A model generated the notes under the pieces. The model had not been told where the DNA came from and searched no databases. It was given only the letters and a program-made list of their open reading frames with translations. A program made the position numbers and the translations under genes. A DNA stretch of 64,000 bases from an uncultured Bacteroidia bacterium (GTDB lineage Bacteria > Bacteroidota > Bacteroidia > Bacteroidales > UBA932): the NCBI GenBank assembly GCA_902774045.1, contig CACYGW010000005.1:1-64000 (forward strand), in the 5' to 3' direction. Shown here in pieces: positions 51,064-61,796 of this stretch (position 1 is the stretch's first letter; each line of letters starts with the position of its first letter).

Positions 51064-53559
51064 ATGGATATTGAAGAGAAGAAAACCGGTATTATAGAGC
51101 AGGTGAACATAGACCAGGAAATGCGCAGCGCTTACATTGACTATTCAATGTCTGTGATTGTTTCCAGAGCGCTTCCTGATGCCCGTGACGGTCTTAAGCC
51201 GGTTCAGAGGCGTGTCCTTTTTGGAATGGACGGGCTTGGCCTTGGTTATTCCGGACAAACAAAGAAATCTGCCAGAATCGTGGGTGAGGTTCTGGGTAAA
51301 TTCCACCCACACGGAGACTCCAGTGTTTACGATGCAATGTCAAGGCTGGCTCAGCCTTGGAACCAGAGATACCCACTGGTGTTCGGCCAGGGTAACTTTG
51401 GTTCAATGGACGGTGACTCTGTTGCAGCTATGCGCTACACGGAGGCAAAGCTGGAGAAGCTCACGGAAGAGGTTCTTGCAGACATAGATAAAAATACCGT
51501 AGATTTCCAGTTGAACTTTGACGATACCATAGAAGAGCCCACCGTTCTTCCTACAAAGGCTCCGTTGCTTTTGCTCAACGGTTCCTCCGGTATCGCCGTG
51601 GGTATGGCCACGAATATGGCACCCCATAACCTTGGAGAGGTTTGCGACGCTATCTGTGCATACATAGATAACCCGGACATAGATACAGAAGGGCTCATGC
51701 ATCACCTCAAGGGCCCGGATTTCCCTACAGGCGGCATTATTCAGGGCACCCAGGGTATCCGTGAGGCTTACGAGACCGGCAGGGGCCGCGTGGTTGTAAG
51801 GGCCAAGACAGAGATAGAAGTTGCAGACAACGGCCGCGAAACCATCGTCGTAACCGAGATTCCCTACATGGTAAACAAGAAAGACATGATAGAGAAGATT
51901 GGCCAGATGGTAGAGGACAAGAGAATAGAGGGCATAACCTATATCAACGACGAGTCTTCCCGTGAGGGTATCCGTGTTGTCATCAGGGTTAAGCAGGGCT
52001 CCAACTCCAACGTGGTGCTCAATACCCTGTTCAAATACACAGCTCTTCAGTCCAGCTTTGCCATAAACAATGTTGCTCTGGTCAAGGGCCGTCCCATGAC
52101 AATGAACCTCAAGGATATGCTCAGGACCTTCGTGGACTTCCGCCACGAGGTTGTTCTCCGCCGCACCCGCTTTGACCTTGAAAAAGCCCAGAAGCGCGCC
52201 CATATCCTGGAAGGCCTTCTCAAAGCCATAGATGTAATTGACGAGATCATAAGGATAATAAGGGCATCGGGCAGCGTAGATGAGGCTAAGGAAGAACTTA
52301 TGAAGACCTTCGGCTTTACGGAGGTGCAGGCAACGGCAATCGTGGAAATGAGGCTGCGTCAGCTTACCGGCCTGGAGCGTGAGAAACTTCAGGCAGAGTA
52401 TGACGAGCTTGAAAAATTCATTGCCTACTGCAACGAGGTTCTTTCCAACGAGTCCATGCAGATGGACATCATCAAGAACGAGACCCTTGAACTCAAGGCC
52501 AAATACGGTGACAAGCGCCGCACGGAGATTACCCTCAGTGCAGACGAGTTTAATCCGGAGGACTTCTATGCAGACGAAGACGTGGTTATTACCATATCTC
52601 ACTTCGGATACATCAAGCGCACTCCTCTTACAGAGTTCCGTACCCAGAACCGTGGCGGAGTTGGCATAAAAGGCAGCGCTACCAAGGATGAGGACTTCAT
52701 AGAGCACGTTTACGTAGCAAATATGCACAGCACCTTGCTGCTCTTCACGGAGCAGGGCCTCTTCTACGGGCTTAAGGTTTACGAGATTCCGGAGGGTTCC
52801 CGCACTTCCAAGGGCAGGGCTATCCAGAACATTCTCAACCTGTCTACAGACAACAAGGTTCAGGCTTACCTGAATATTCCTACAATGAAGGATGAGGAGT
52901 TCCTGGCAAGCCACTACATTGTTCTCGCAACCAAGAGAGGAACCATAAAGAAGACTCTTCTGGAGAAGTACCGCAACTATCGTCGCAACGGAGACGGAGT
53001 GCGCGGAATCATTATTCACGAGGGTGATGAACTCATAGGCGCAGAACTCACGGACGGCAAAGATCAGTTGCTGATTGCAGCCCGCAACGGACGTTGCGTA
53101 CGCTTCAAAGAAGAGGATGCAAGACCTCTTGGCAGAACCTCTGCCGGAGTGCGTGGCATTAATATTGATAATGACGATGAAGTCATAGGTATGATCAAGT
53201 TCTCTCCCGAGGCTCCGGACGTAGACAATCACACCGTTCTAGTTGTAAGCGAAAACGGCTTTGGAAAGCGTACAGGAGTTGATGAATACAGAATCACGGC
53301 CCGTGGAGGAAAGGGAGTAAAGACACTTAACATTACCGACAAGACCGGAAAGGTCGTGGCCATTAAGAATGTTACTCCGGACAACGACCTTATGATTATT
53401 AACCAGAGCGGACTTACTATAAGGATGTCTGTCAATGATATCCGCGAAGCCGGAAGGGCAACACAGGGAGTTAAGCTCATAAACCTCAAGGAGGGCGACA
53501 CGATTGCAGCGGTTTCTGCAGTGGCCGGAGCTTCCGAGGAGGAACCCAAAACGGAATAG
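51064..53559 (+). CDS. gyrA: DNA gyrase subunit A
   Basis: 831 aa. Catalytic Tyr125 in [10 protein letters not shown]. The quinolone region reads [10 protein letters not shown] with Ser86 and Asp90 (equivalent to E. coli S83 and D87), the sensitive form. The C-terminal pinwheel domain holds a degenerate GyrA box ([13 protein letters not shown], ~745). With GyrB it adds negative supercoils to DNA. Followed 21 bases on by a TPR protein. The TopoIV ParC alternative is unlikely because of the GyrA box and length. Confidence 0.95.
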   Translation: MDIEEKKTGIIEQVNIDQEMRSAYIDYSMSVIVSRALPDARDGLKPVQRRVLFGMDGLGLGYSGQTKKSARIVGEVLGKFHPHGDSSVYDAMSRLAQPWNQRYPLVFGQGNFGSMDGDSVAAMRYTEAKLEKLTEEVLADIDKNTVDFQLNFDDTIEEPTVLPTKAPLLLLNGSSGIAVGMATNMAPHNLGEVCDAICAYIDNPDIDTEGLMHHLKGPDFPTGGIIQGTQGIREAYETGRGRVVVRAKTEIEVADNGRETIVVTEIPYMVNKKDMIEKIGQMVEDKRIEGITYINDESSREGIRVVIRVKQGSNSNVVLNTLFKYTALQSSFAINNVALVKGRPMTMNLKDMLRTFVDFRHEVVLRRTRFDLEKAQKRAHILEGLLKAIDVIDEIIRIIRASGSVDEAKEELMKTFGFTEVQATAIVEMRLRQLTGLEREKLQAEYDELEKFIAYCNEVLSNESMQMDIIKNETLELKAKYGDKRRTEITLSADEFNPEDFYADEDVVITISHFGYIKRTPLTEFRTQNRGGVGIKGSATKDEDFIEHVYVANMHSTLLLFTEQGLFYGLKVYEIPEGSRTSKGRAIQNILNLSTDNKVQAYLNIPTMKDEEFLASHYIVLATKRGTIKKTLLEKYRNYRRNGDGVRGIIIHEGDELIGAELTDGKDQLLIAARNGRCVRFKEEDARPLGRTSAGVRGINIDNDDEVIGMIKFSPEAPDVDNHTVLVVSENGFGKRTGVDEYRITARGGKGVKTLNITDKTGKVVAIKNVTPDNDLMIINQSGLTIRMSVNDIREAGRATQGVKLINLKEGDTIAAVSAVAGASEEEPKTE

Positions 53560-53580
53560 TAACACATAACAATAATTCTT

Positions 53581-54885
53581 ATGAAAAAGATTCTTTTAGT
53601 GCTGGCTCTCGTAGCCACCGTACAGATTGCACAGGCTCAGAAGCACGATGCAGCCAAGAAGGCTGTAGAGGCTGCAGAACTTGCTGCTCAGAACCCCAAG
53701 AAGGCAGCTAAGAGCGCAACCTGGCTAAAACTTGCAGAGGCTTACGTTAAAGCTTATGACGTTCCTGCCGGAAACCTTTGGATAGGTGCATCCCAGACTG
53801 ACCTCATGCTTATTTTGGGTAACCAGAAGCCTGTAAGCCAGGAAGAAGTAACCATCGGCCCCGAGACTTACACAAAACTTGTTTATGATGACAAGGATGT
53901 TTACCTAAGCGCAAACGGCACCGTAGCCTTCTTTACCGTTACCAAACCCGTTGTAGAGAATGCTCTTGAAAAAGCTGTTGCTGCTTATACAAAGGCATAC
54001 GAGCTTGAGCCCAAGAAAGAAAAGGAAATAGCAGCAGCCATTTCCAATATCGCTGCAAAGATTAACACAGAGGCCGTAGGTTTCTACAATCTTGGAGACT
54101 TTGCCGCCGCAAGCGAGTCCTTTGAGAGAGCTTCTATCGCCAGCGAGACAGCTCCTCTTGCACAGATAGACACCAATGCAGTTTACAATGCCGGTCTAGT
54201 TGCCCTTCAGGCACAGAATTACGACAGGGCAGAGATATTCTACAAGAAGTGCTACGACATAGGCTATTATTCTGACAATGGCGACGTATTCAACCGTCTT
54301 GCAGAAATCAACCTCCATCAGGGCGACACTCTTGCTGCTAAGGGTTTCCTCACAGAGGGCTTCGAGAAGTATCCTGAGAGCCAGGGTATCCTGATTGGCC
54401 TCATCAACTTTTACATTGGTTCCGGCGACGATCCCAAACAGCTCTTCCAGCTCATAGACGCTGCCAAGCACAACGAGCCCAACAACCCTTCACTTTATTA
54501 TGTAGAGGGTAACTGCTACCTCCAGCTTGGCGACATCGAGAATGCATCAAAGGCTTACGACGCAGCTGCAACAATAGATCCTAACTACGAGTATGGTTAT
54601 ATCGGAAAGGGAATCATGTATTACGATATGGCCGTTGAGGCTCAGAAGAAAATGATGAGCGACATTATCTCCGATGCAGAGTACAACGAGCTCCAGAAAG
54701 TATTCGAGACCTCCCTGCGCAATTGTATAGAGCCTTTCGAGATTGCTTTCAATCTCACAAAAAATGACTCTATCAAGCCTACTCTTGCAGAGTATCTTAA
54801 GAACGCATACTTCCGCTTCCGTGACGAGACTCCGGAGAACCTTGAGAAGTATCAGTTCTATGACAAGTTCGCAAAGGGTGAGTAA
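53581..54885 (+). CDS. TPR-repeat periplasmic protein
   Basis: 434 aa. Signal peptide MKKILLVLALVATVQIAQAQ. Helical throughout, with TPR-like pairs: AEIFYKKCYDIGYYSDNGDVFNRLAEINLHQGDTLAAKGFL (~220-260) and NPSLYYVEGNCYLQLGDIENASKAYDAAATIDPN (~300-335). Protein-binding scaffold of unknown partner. It follows gyrA directly and ends at a strong terminator. Confidence 0.85.
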   Translation: MKKILLVLALVATVQIAQAQKHDAAKKAVEAAELAAQNPKKAAKSATWLKLAEAYVKAYDVPAGNLWIGASQTDLMLILGNQKPVSQEEVTIGPETYTKLVYDDKDVYLSANGTVAFFTVTKPVVENALEKAVAAYTKAYELEPKKEKEIAAAISNIAAKINTEAVGFYNLGDFAAASESFERASIASETAPLAQIDTNAVYNAGLVALQAQNYDRAEIFYKKCYDIGYYSDNGDVFNRLAEINLHQGDTLAAKGFLTEGFEKYPESQGILIGLINFYIGSGDDPKQLFQLIDAAKHNEPNNPSLYYVEGNCYLQLGDIENASKAYDAAATIDPNYEYGYIGKGIMYYDMAVEAQKKMMSDIISDAEYNELQKVFETSLRNCIEPFEIAFNLTKNDSIKPTLAEYLKNAYFRFRDETPENLEKYQFYDKFAKGE

Positions 54886-54905
54886 TTGCCCGGAGCTATA
54901 AAAAG

Positions 54906-54936
54906 AAAGGATCGGCCTAAAGACCGGTCCTTTTTT
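54906..54936. terminator. Bidirectional terminator between TPR gene and phoH
   Basis: AAAGGATCGG pairs with CCGGTCCTTT (one G-T pair) around an 8-base loop, with T runs on both strands. It serves the forward TPR gene and the reverse phoH. Confidence 0.85.
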
Positions 54937-55879
54937 ATTGTTTCTGTTTATTGTCGAAGGCCTTGACAATCTTTCCCACAAGGGGGTGCCTTACGATATC
55001 ATTGTTGTTAAAGATAATAGTAGAGATGCCCTTTATATCCTTGAGAAGATTAATGCCCTTGAGCAGGCCGGAGTCTTCTTTGTTGGGAAGGTCTACCTGG
55101 CTGGCATCGCCCGTGACAATGAATTTGGCATCGGGCCCCATACGGGTAAGGAACATCTTAAGCTGGCCCATATTTGTATTCTGAGCCTCGTCCAGAATTA
55201 CGCAGGCCCTGTCCAGGGTCCTTCCTCTCATATAGGCCAGAGGCGCAATCTGTATGGTGCCGTCAGACATAAACTCCTGCAGTCGCTTGCTGGGAATCAT
55301 ATCTCCAAGAGCATCGTATAGCGGCTGAAGATAAGGGTCAAGCTTGTCCTTGAGGTCTCCCGGCAGGAAGCCCAGCCTCTCGCCGGCCTCCACGGCAGGA
55401 CGGGTGAGTATTATTCTTTTTATTTCCCTGTTCTTGAGGGCCCTTACGGCAAGAGCGATGGCTACGTAGGTTTTGCCGGTTCCCGCAGGACCAAGGGCAA
55501 AGATAAGGTCGCTTTCAAAATAAGCCTTCACCATCTCCTGCTGGGTTTTTCCGCGCGCCCTGATAGGCTTTCCGTCGGTGCCATGAACAATTATGGCATC
55601 CCCGCTAAGACGGAACTTCTCAGGAGAGTTTTCTCCGTCGAACAAAGCCTCAATATCGTAAACTGTAATGTTCAGCTTACGCTTTCGCATTTCCAGCAGC
55701 TCCGCAAAACGGATATTGAACTCCTCTATCTGGCTGGAACGCCCCTCCAGCATAAGTTCGCTCCCGCGAGAAACAACCTTGAGTCCGGGAAAATAAGTGC
55801 AGAATTCCTCCAGCAACTTATTCCCAACGCCGAACACCGCAACCGGATCAACCCCTTCAAGGGTAATTTTATGCTTCAT
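54935..55879 (-). CDS. PhoH family ATPase (YbeZ-like)
   Basis: 314 aa, no PIN domain. A KH-like N-terminal part is followed by a PhoH ATPase with Walker A LGPAGTGKT (~128) and Walker B CVILDEAQNTN (~228). Probable RNA-linked helicase. It lies 2 bases after the stop of the CapA-like phosphatase gene and is cotranscribed with it. The usual partner gene ybeY is not seen in the window. Confidence 0.93.
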   Translation of the reverse strand: MKHKITLEGVDPVAVFGVGNKLLEEFCTYFPGLKVVSRGSELMLEGRSSQIEEFNIRFAELLEMRKRKLNITVYDIEALFDGENSPEKFRLSGDAIIVHGTDGKPIRARGKTQQEMVKAYFESDLIFALGPAGTGKTYVAIALAVRALKNREIKRIILTRPAVEAGERLGFLPGDLKDKLDPYLQPLYDALGDMIPSKRLQEFMSDGTIQIAPLAYMRGRTLDRACVILDEAQNTNMGQLKMFLTRMGPDAKFIVTGDASQVDLPNKEDSGLLKGINLLKDIKGISTIIFNNNDIVRHPLVGKIVKAFDNKQKQ

Positions 55880-55881
55880 AT

Positions 55882-57024
55882 CTAGTCTTTTCCTATTCCT
55901 GTTTTTGTCTTAACCCTTCGCATGGTAGCCATCATATTATCGTAATCTTTACCGTTAAGCCAAAGGTCTCTCTTGCCCTCGCGCTCCCGCACGATAACCG
56001 TCTTGTAGGTGTTTTCCAGCAGCATACCCGGCAGTGTGCACCACAGGAACTCCAGGTGAAGCGACTCCAGGGTAACCTGTCCCGGGAAAAACCTGGACAA
56101 AGTAACCGTGGCGGCAAGTTCCAGGCGGGAATTCTCTATGCTCATATTTGATACGGCATTTCCAAGAGAATAAATAACCGGCACCCTGCGGCCGTCGGCT
56201 GTCTTTATTATACAGGTATCCTGCACTACGTGCGGATGGCTTCCTATTATAAGATCTACCCCTTCGTCGGCCAGCCACCTGGCCATTTTCTCCTGGGAAT
56301 CACTGTGATTAAGGTCGTACTCTACACCCCAATGGGGGAGGGCAATGATATAGTCTGCGCCGGCGTTTTGTGCCCTTTTAAGCAGGACGGAAACATCCTC
56401 CTTTTTCATAAGCTGAAGCCTGGCACCGGTAGAAGGGTCTGGAAGCCCCTTGTTGCTCCCGTAGGTAAAATTAAGCAGCGCAATCCTGGCCCCTTTTACC
56501 TTAAGAATCAGCGGATTCACCATACTGTCCGGAATTTCCTTAATGGTGCCCCCGGTAAACTTAACGCCTTCCATGCCGGCATAATACTTAAGCGTGCGGA
56601 TGAACCCTTTGGTCCCCATATCCATAGTATGATTGTTGGCCGTAAGGAAGACATCGGTCCCAAGGCTTGCAACGTAATCTGCGTAATTATCAGGAGAAGA
56701 AAAGGCTGGATAACCGGAATAAGGCTCTCCCGCCAGGGTGGTTTCCATATTTGCCACGGCAACATCGGCCTCACTGAAAAGAGGCTTCAGATCTTCCAGG
56801 AACGGCCCGTACTCCTTGTCTATCTGCTTGGCGTGTAGCATAACGTCCCCTATGAACACAAGCTTAATCTCGTCGTGGGGGAGCACCGGAGGATAAATCT
56901 CCGTAAGACTGTGCATATAATAGCTGTCCGGAAGGAGCCTCTGCGCCGCTGCTCCGGAGGGCCAAAGAAGGCTCCCGGACAGAATAACGCTCAGAAAAAA
57001 CAATTTGGCCCTTTCTTTGTCCAT
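55882..57024 (-). CDS. CapA/PgsA-type metallophosphatase, secreted
   Basis: 380 aa, signal peptide to ~28. Calcineurin-like metal ligands are in order: FIGDVMLHAKQ (Asp, His), ANMETTL, TANNHTMDMG (Asn-His), LPHWGVEYD and IGSHPHVVQ. Proteins of this type are linked to poly-gamma-glutamate capsule export, but many Bacteroidota copies have other roles. No capsule synthesis genes are near, so a phosphatase of unknown substrate is the safer reading. Confidence 0.88.
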   Translation of the reverse strand: MDKERAKLFFLSVILSGSLLWPSGAAAQRLLPDSYYMHSLTEIYPPVLPHDEIKLVFIGDVMLHAKQIDKEYGPFLEDLKPLFSEADVAVANMETTLAGEPYSGYPAFSSPDNYADYVASLGTDVFLTANNHTMDMGTKGFIRTLKYYAGMEGVKFTGGTIKEIPDSMVNPLILKVKGARIALLNFTYGSNKGLPDPSTGARLQLMKKEDVSVLLKRAQNAGADYIIALPHWGVEYDLNHSDSQEKMARWLADEGVDLIIGSHPHVVQDTCIIKTADGRRVPVIYSLGNAVSNMSIENSRLELAATVTLSRFFPGQVTLESLHLEFLWCTLPGMLLENTYKTVIVREREGKRDLWLNGKDYDNMMATMRRVKTKTGIGKD

Positions 57025-57031
57025 AGCGCGT

Positions 57032-57101
57032 CAAAGATAGGCATTTTCTCAAAAACCATACACCAATAATATCAAAAAATCAAAGTGTTTTATTAATTTT
57101 G
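57032..57101. promoter_or_regulatory. Divergent -7 boxes for CapA-like and SPOR genes
   Basis: Reverse TATCTTTG (complement of 57032-57039) precedes the CapA-like gene, and forward TAATTTTG (57094-57101) precedes the SPOR gene. Both fit TAnnTTTG; neither shows a clear -33. Confidence 0.55.
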
Positions 57102-57126
57102 CAGATTGTGTTAATTTGCCCGGAAT

Positions 57127-57663
57127 ATGAGTAAAAGCATAACATATTTTATTAGGCCGATGGTGCAGTTCCTGCTTCTTGGAACAGTGATTTTGTTCCA
57201 GAGCTGCGATGCCTTCCGTTCACTGGCTGGCAGACCCACATCGGAGGAAATAGCACAGAAAAAAGAGATTATCTTAAGGGAAAAAGCCCTTGAAAAGCAA
57301 AGGCTGGATTCCCTGGCCGCGGTAAAGAAGGCCAAGGCAGATTCCACGGCGGCCGCAGACTCCATAGCCGTCAAAAAAATCAATCTCATCGCCCCCGCGG
57401 CCCTTGGCGGCATTGCCGGTGAGGGCATAGATTTCAAATACTGCGTGGTCATTGGCGCATTCGGCAGCGAAACCAACGTAAAATCTGCGCTGCGCAAGGC
57501 AGAAGAAGCCGGTTACAAGACCGCGGTCATTCCTTTCAAGAGAGGACTCTCGGCAGTGGGCGTATGCCCCACGGACATCCTGGCAGAGGTTTACAATGCT
57601 TACGTGCAGCTTAGGACAGAGCCCTTCTGCCCAGCAGAAGCCTGGATTCTGGTAAACGAGTAA
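57127..57663 (+). CDS. SPOR-domain lipoprotein
   Basis: 178 aa. Lipobox LFQSC (C27). A charged coiled-coil (~40-85, REKALEKQRLDSLAAVKKAKAD) leads to a SPOR-like domain (~100-178: KYCVVIGAFGSETNVKSALRKAEEAGYKTAV...). SPOR domains bind denuded glycan strands at division sites. First gene of a run with the M28-TonB_C gene, leuS and two yitT genes, 10 bases before the next. Confidence 0.85.
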   Translation: MSKSITYFIRPMVQFLLLGTVILFQSCDAFRSLAGRPTSEEIAQKKEIILREKALEKQRLDSLAAVKKAKADSTAAADSIAVKKINLIAPAALGGIAGEGIDFKYCVVIGAFGSETNVKSALRKAEEAGYKTAVIPFKRGLSAVGVCPTDILAEVYNAYVQLRTEPFCPAEAWILVNE

Positions 57664-57673
57664 GAGAACAGTT

Positions 57674-59023
57674 ATGAGAGCAAAGAGATTTTACACAGTG
57701 CTGGCCCTGCTTTTTGCAGCAGGCTATGCAGCATCGGCCCAATACGTATCCGGCTACTCGGACCTTTACGACAGCGAGACCGCATCGGCCCTCCGTTCCC
57801 ATATAGAATTATTCACCTGTTATGATTTCCAGGGCAGGAAGGCTGGGTCCGATGGTGAAAAGGCGTCGGCCGAGTATATTTTTTCTACCCTTGAGAACTA
57901 CGGCGTTACTATGCTTACCCCCAAGGAAGGAGAACAGTTCGGCATAGCCAGAGAGGGGGGCGATACCCTCCAATCCCGAAATGTCTACGGAGTGGTTCAG
58001 GGCTACGACAAGAAACTATCGAACCGATATATAGTAATAGGTGCCCGGATTGATAATCTCGGGGCCGATTCCGTTACCGTGAACTCGGAGGTGCGCCCCC
58101 GAATCTACTACGGTGCCAACGGCAATGCGTCGGGTCTTGCAATGATGCTGGAACTGGCAAAACAGGTGTCGGTCAATTCCTTCCTCTTCCGCCGGTCTAT
58201 AATTTTTATAGCCCTGGGCGCCTCGCAGGAGTCCTACGCCGGGGCCTGGTACTTCCTTAACCGTTCATTCTCCGAGAAAAACAACATAGACGCGATGATT
58301 AACCTGGATATGCTTGGCAGCGGCTCTTCGTCCTTCCAGGCCTACACGGGCTCCAACGAGGATATGAACAAGATTCTGGCGCTGGCATCGGAGCAGTTGC
58401 AGCCAGTTCTGCCGGCCCTAAGCACCACTGAGACCTACCCGTCGGACCACAGGGCCTTCTATGGCGCCGACATCCCCTTTGTGGCTTTTTCTACTGGCCG
58501 GTATGCCGAGCACGATACCGACAGGGACGTGATTGATATTTTGGATTTCGGGTCGATGGAGCGGGAAATCGAGTACCTGTTTAACTTCACCCGTACACTT
58601 TGCAACGTTGAGGTGGCCCCCCGCCTGCACAAGACGGTAGATAATACCCGCGAAGACAATGACATCTATGCCTGGTACGATTGTGAAGTGAAACCCACCT
58701 TCCTTGGCCGGTCAGACCCTCGCTTCTTCCTGGAAAAATGGGTCTATCAATATATAAAATACCCTCAGGAGGCAGTGGAGAAGGGAATTCAGGGCAGAGT
58801 TTCGGTAGAATTCATAGTAGAAAAGGACGGAACCATTTCAAGCGTAGAGGTGACCAAGAGTGTGCACGAGCTTTTGGACAAAGAGGCTGTAAGGGTTGTG
58901 AGCGCATCTCCCAAGTGGAAGCCCGCAAGGGTAAGGGGCAAGGTTGTAAGGGCGTCCTTCTCTATCCCCATAGAGTTCAGACTTGAAAAGAGTGGAAAAA
59001 TAAGTTTCGGAATAAAGAAATAA
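57674..59023 (+). CDS. M28 peptidase-like domain (degenerate) fused to TonB C-terminal domain
   Basis: 449 aa with a cleavable signal peptide to ~22. Residues ~40-310 follow the M28 aminopeptidase fold ([52 protein letters not shown]). But of the five zinc ligands only D212 and H259 remain: the His is R125, the bridging Asp is G150 and the Glu pair is S184-Q185, so catalysis is unlikely. Residues ~350-436 are a TonB_C domain ([20 protein letters not shown]). With no membrane anchor it cannot act as a normal TonB. A binding or structural role in the periplasm is inferred. Confidence 0.78.
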   Translation: MRAKRFYTVLALLFAAGYAASAQYVSGYSDLYDSETASALRSHIELFTCYDFQGRKAGSDGEKASAEYIFSTLENYGVTMLTPKEGEQFGIAREGGDTLQSRNVYGVVQGYDKKLSNRYIVIGARIDNLGADSVTVNSEVRPRIYYGANGNASGLAMMLELAKQVSVNSFLFRRSIIFIALGASQESYAGAWYFLNRSFSEKNNIDAMINLDMLGSGSSSFQAYTGSNEDMNKILALASEQLQPVLPALSTTETYPSDHRAFYGADIPFVAFSTGRYAEHDTDRDVIDILDFGSMEREIEYLFNFTRTLCNVEVAPRLHKTVDNTREDNDIYAWYDCEVKPTFLGRSDPRFFLEKWVYQYIKYPQEAVEKGIQGRVSVEFIVEKDGTISSVEVTKSVHELLDKEAVRVVSASPKWKPARVRGKVVRASFSIPIEFRLEKSGKISFGIKK

Positions 59024-59030
59024 ACATATA

Positions 59031-61796
59031 ATGGACTACAATTTTAGAGAAATCGAGAAAAAGTGGCAGCGCCAGTGGGCAGAGAAAAAAGTCTTCAAGA
59101 CAGAAGTCTCTGCGGACAAGCCCAAGTTTTATGTACTTGATATGTTCCCTTATCCATCGGGAGCGGGCCTTCACGTAGGACATCCCCTTGGATATATAGC
59201 CAGCGACATAGTGGCAAGGTACAAGAGGCTCAAGGGCTTCAACGTGCTTCATCCTATGGGATACGACGCTTTTGGCCTTCCGGCAGAGCAGTATGCCATA
59301 AAGACAGGGCAGCATCCCGGTATAACTACAAAGCAGAATGTAGACCGCTATCGCAGCCAGATGGACAAGATTGGCTTCTCTTATGACTGGGACCGCGAAT
59401 TCCGCACCTGCGACCCTGACTACTATAAATGGACCCAGTGGGCCTTCCTCAAGATGTTCGGGAGCTACTACTGCACAAAGTGCGGCAAGGCCCTGCCCAT
59501 AGAGGAACTGGAGGCTCATTTTGCCAAGAATGGCAGCAAGGACTGCAACGCAGCCTGCACGGAGGAACTTTCCTTTACCGCTCAGGAATGGAATTCCTGG
59601 GACGAGGCCAGGAAGAGCGAGGTCCTTATGAACTACAGAATAGCCTACCGCGGAAAGACTTCCGTAAACTGGTGCCCGGAACTGGGTACCGTGCTGGCTA
59701 ATGACGAGGTCAAGGACGGACTCTCCGTAAGGGGTGGCTTCCCCGTAGTCCAGAAGAAGATGGACCAGTGGCTGCTAAGGGTATCGGCCTACGCTGAAAG
59801 GCTTCTTGACAGCCTTGATTCCCTGGACTGGACAGATTCCCTTAAAGAAATGCAGCGCAACTGGATTGGTCGTTCCTCTGGAACAGAGGTGGTGTTCAAG
59901 GTTATTACCGGCGACAGGGAAAGAGACGTAACCATCTTTACCACAAGGGCAGACACCATGTTCGGAGTTACCTTCATGGTTCTTGCCCCGGAGAGCGAAC
60001 TGGCCCTGGAACTTACAACCCCTACCAAGATGGCAGAGGTTCAGGAGTATCTCTCCTATGTACAGAAGAAGACAGAACGTGAAAGAATATCGGACACAAA
60101 GACCGTAACAGGCGTATTCTCCGGCTCTTACGGAATTAATCCTCTTACGGGAGAGAAGGTTCCTGTGTGGATTTCAGAGTACGTGCTTGCAAGTTACGGA
60201 ACCGGAGCCATTATGGCAGTGCCGGCTCACGACAGCAGGGACTATGCCTTTGCCAGGAAGTTCGATCTTCCCATAGTGCCCATCATAGAGGGCTGCGACG
60301 TTTCTGAGCAGAGCTTCGACGCCAAGGAAGGCAAGATGTGCAACTCCGGCTTCATGAACGGAATGGACGTCAAGGATGCAATAGAGGCTGCCAAAGATTA
60401 TGTAGAGGCTCATCATCTGGGAAGGCGCAAGGTTAACTATCGCCTACGCGATGCCATCTTCTCCCGCCAGAGATACTGGGGCGAGCCTTTCCCCGTCTGC
60501 TTTGACGGCGACATCGCCATACCCCTTCCGGATGAAGCCCTTCCTCTGGAACTCCCTGAAATAGAAGAATTCAAACCTACGGAGACCGGCGAACCTCCGC
60601 TTTCGCGTGCAAAGGACTGGACCTGGGAAGGAAAGCCCCTGGAGACAAGCACGATGCCCGGCTTTGCGGGCTCCAGCGCCTATTATCTAAGGTATATGGA
60701 CCCTCACAACTCTCAGGCTCTGGTTAGCAAGGAGGCAAACGAGTACTGGCGCAACGTAGACCTTTACGTGGGAGGTACGGAGCACGCCACAGGCCACCTT
60801 ATCTATTCCCGTTTCTGGAACAAGTTCCTGTACGATCTGGGCTATGTCTGCGAGGACGAGCCTTTCCGCAAACTTGTAAATCAGGGAATGATTCAGGGCC
60901 GCTCCAGTTTCGTGTACAGAGTAGTGGGTACAAATCAGTTTGTATCTTCTGAACTTAAGGAGCAGTATCAGACACAGGAGCTGCACGTAGATATAAGCAT
61001 GGTTCGCAACGACAGACTTGACAAGGATGCCTTCCGCAAGTGGAGTCCCGAGTATGCAGACGCCCAGTTTATCCCGGCCGATGGTGACTATATCTGCGGC
61101 AGTGCAGTAGAGAAGATGAGCAAGTCTATGTACAACGTAGTTAATCCGGACCAGATCTGCGAGGACTACGGCGCCGATACCCTGCGTCTTTACGAGATGT
61201 TCCTTGGCCCTCTGGAGCAGAGCAAGCCTTGGGATACCAAGGGAATAGACGGCGTTCACCGCTTCCTGCGCAAGTTCTGGAAGCTCTTCTACGAGGGAGA
61301 TACCTTCCTGGTACAGGATGAAGAAGCAACCCCTCAGGAACTCAAGGTGCTCCATAAACTCATAGCAAAGGAGGAGTCTGATATCGATACCTTCTCCTTC
61401 AACACCACCATAAGCGCGTTTATGATTGCGGTTAACGAGCTCACGGACCTTGGCTGCCACAAGAAAGCCATTCTTGAGCCTCTTGCCGTAATGCTGAGCC
61501 CCTTCGCCCCGCATATCGCAGAGGAACTCTGGCATGCTCTGGGACATCAGGATACTGTTACCTATGCCAGCTTCCCCGAGTATGTGCAGGCTTATACCGT
61601 AGAGGACACCGCCACCTATGCGGTTTCCTTCAACGGCAAGACCCGCTTTACCGTAGATCTTTCAAAGAGCCTTGCTCCCGCAGAGGTAGAGGCGCACGTG
61701 AGGGCACTGCCGCAGACAGAGAAATATGTGGGAGAGGGCAGTATCGTCAAGGTAATCGTAGTCCCCGGAAAAATAGTAAACATAGTAGTCAAATAA
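59031..61796 (+). CDS. leuS: Leucyl-tRNA synthetase
   Basis: 921 aa. HIGH-type motif HVGH (48-51) in [15 protein letters not shown], zinc-type Cys pairs (CTKCGKALP, ~148), the editing domain (~225-410, [12 protein letters not shown]) and KMSKS (~695, [11 protein letters not shown]). Charges tRNA-Leu. It starts 7 bases after the pseudo-peptidase stop and ends directly against the first YitT gene. Confidence 0.97.
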   Translation: MDYNFREIEKKWQRQWAEKKVFKTEVSADKPKFYVLDMFPYPSGAGLHVGHPLGYIASDIVARYKRLKGFNVLHPMGYDAFGLPAEQYAIKTGQHPGITTKQNVDRYRSQMDKIGFSYDWDREFRTCDPDYYKWTQWAFLKMFGSYYCTKCGKALPIEELEAHFAKNGSKDCNAACTEELSFTAQEWNSWDEARKSEVLMNYRIAYRGKTSVNWCPELGTVLANDEVKDGLSVRGGFPVVQKKMDQWLLRVSAYAERLLDSLDSLDWTDSLKEMQRNWIGRSSGTEVVFKVITGDRERDVTIFTTRADTMFGVTFMVLAPESELALELTTPTKMAEVQEYLSYVQKKTERERISDTKTVTGVFSGSYGINPLTGEKVPVWISEYVLASYGTGAIMAVPAHDSRDYAFARKFDLPIVPIIEGCDVSEQSFDAKEGKMCNSGFMNGMDVKDAIEAAKDYVEAHHLGRRKVNYRLRDAIFSRQRYWGEPFPVCFDGDIAIPLPDEALPLELPEIEEFKPTETGEPPLSRAKDWTWEGKPLETSTMPGFAGSSAYYLRYMDPHNSQALVSKEANEYWRNVDLYVGGTEHATGHLIYSRFWNKFLYDLGYVCEDEPFRKLVNQGMIQGRSSFVYRVVGTNQFVSSELKEQYQTQELHVDISMVRNDRLDKDAFRKWSPEYADAQFIPADGDYICGSAVEKMSKSMYNVVNPDQICEDYGADTLRLYEMFLGPLEQSKPWDTKGIDGVHRFLRKFWKLFYEGDTFLVQDEEATPQELKVLHKLIAKEESDIDTFSFNTTISAFMIAVNELTDLGCHKKAILEPLAVMLSPFAPHIAEELWHALGHQDTVTYASFPEYVQAYTVEDTATYAVSFNGKTRFTVDLSKSLAPAEVEAHVRALPQTEKYVGEGSIVKVIVVPGKIVNIVVK

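Noticed and set aside
51403..53232. 609-codon open frame opposite gyrA
   Set aside because: It is the complement of a highly conserved gene. Long antisense frames arise here because TTA, CTA and TCA codons are rare. No domain or start signal is visible.
1236..57790. Recurrent word ATCGGCC (for example at 1238, 13680, 31513, 57733)
   Set aside because: It seemed over-represented, but most copies are Ser-Ala or Ile-Gly codon pairs inside genes. Without a k-mer count against codon-shuffled sequence it cannot be called a signal.
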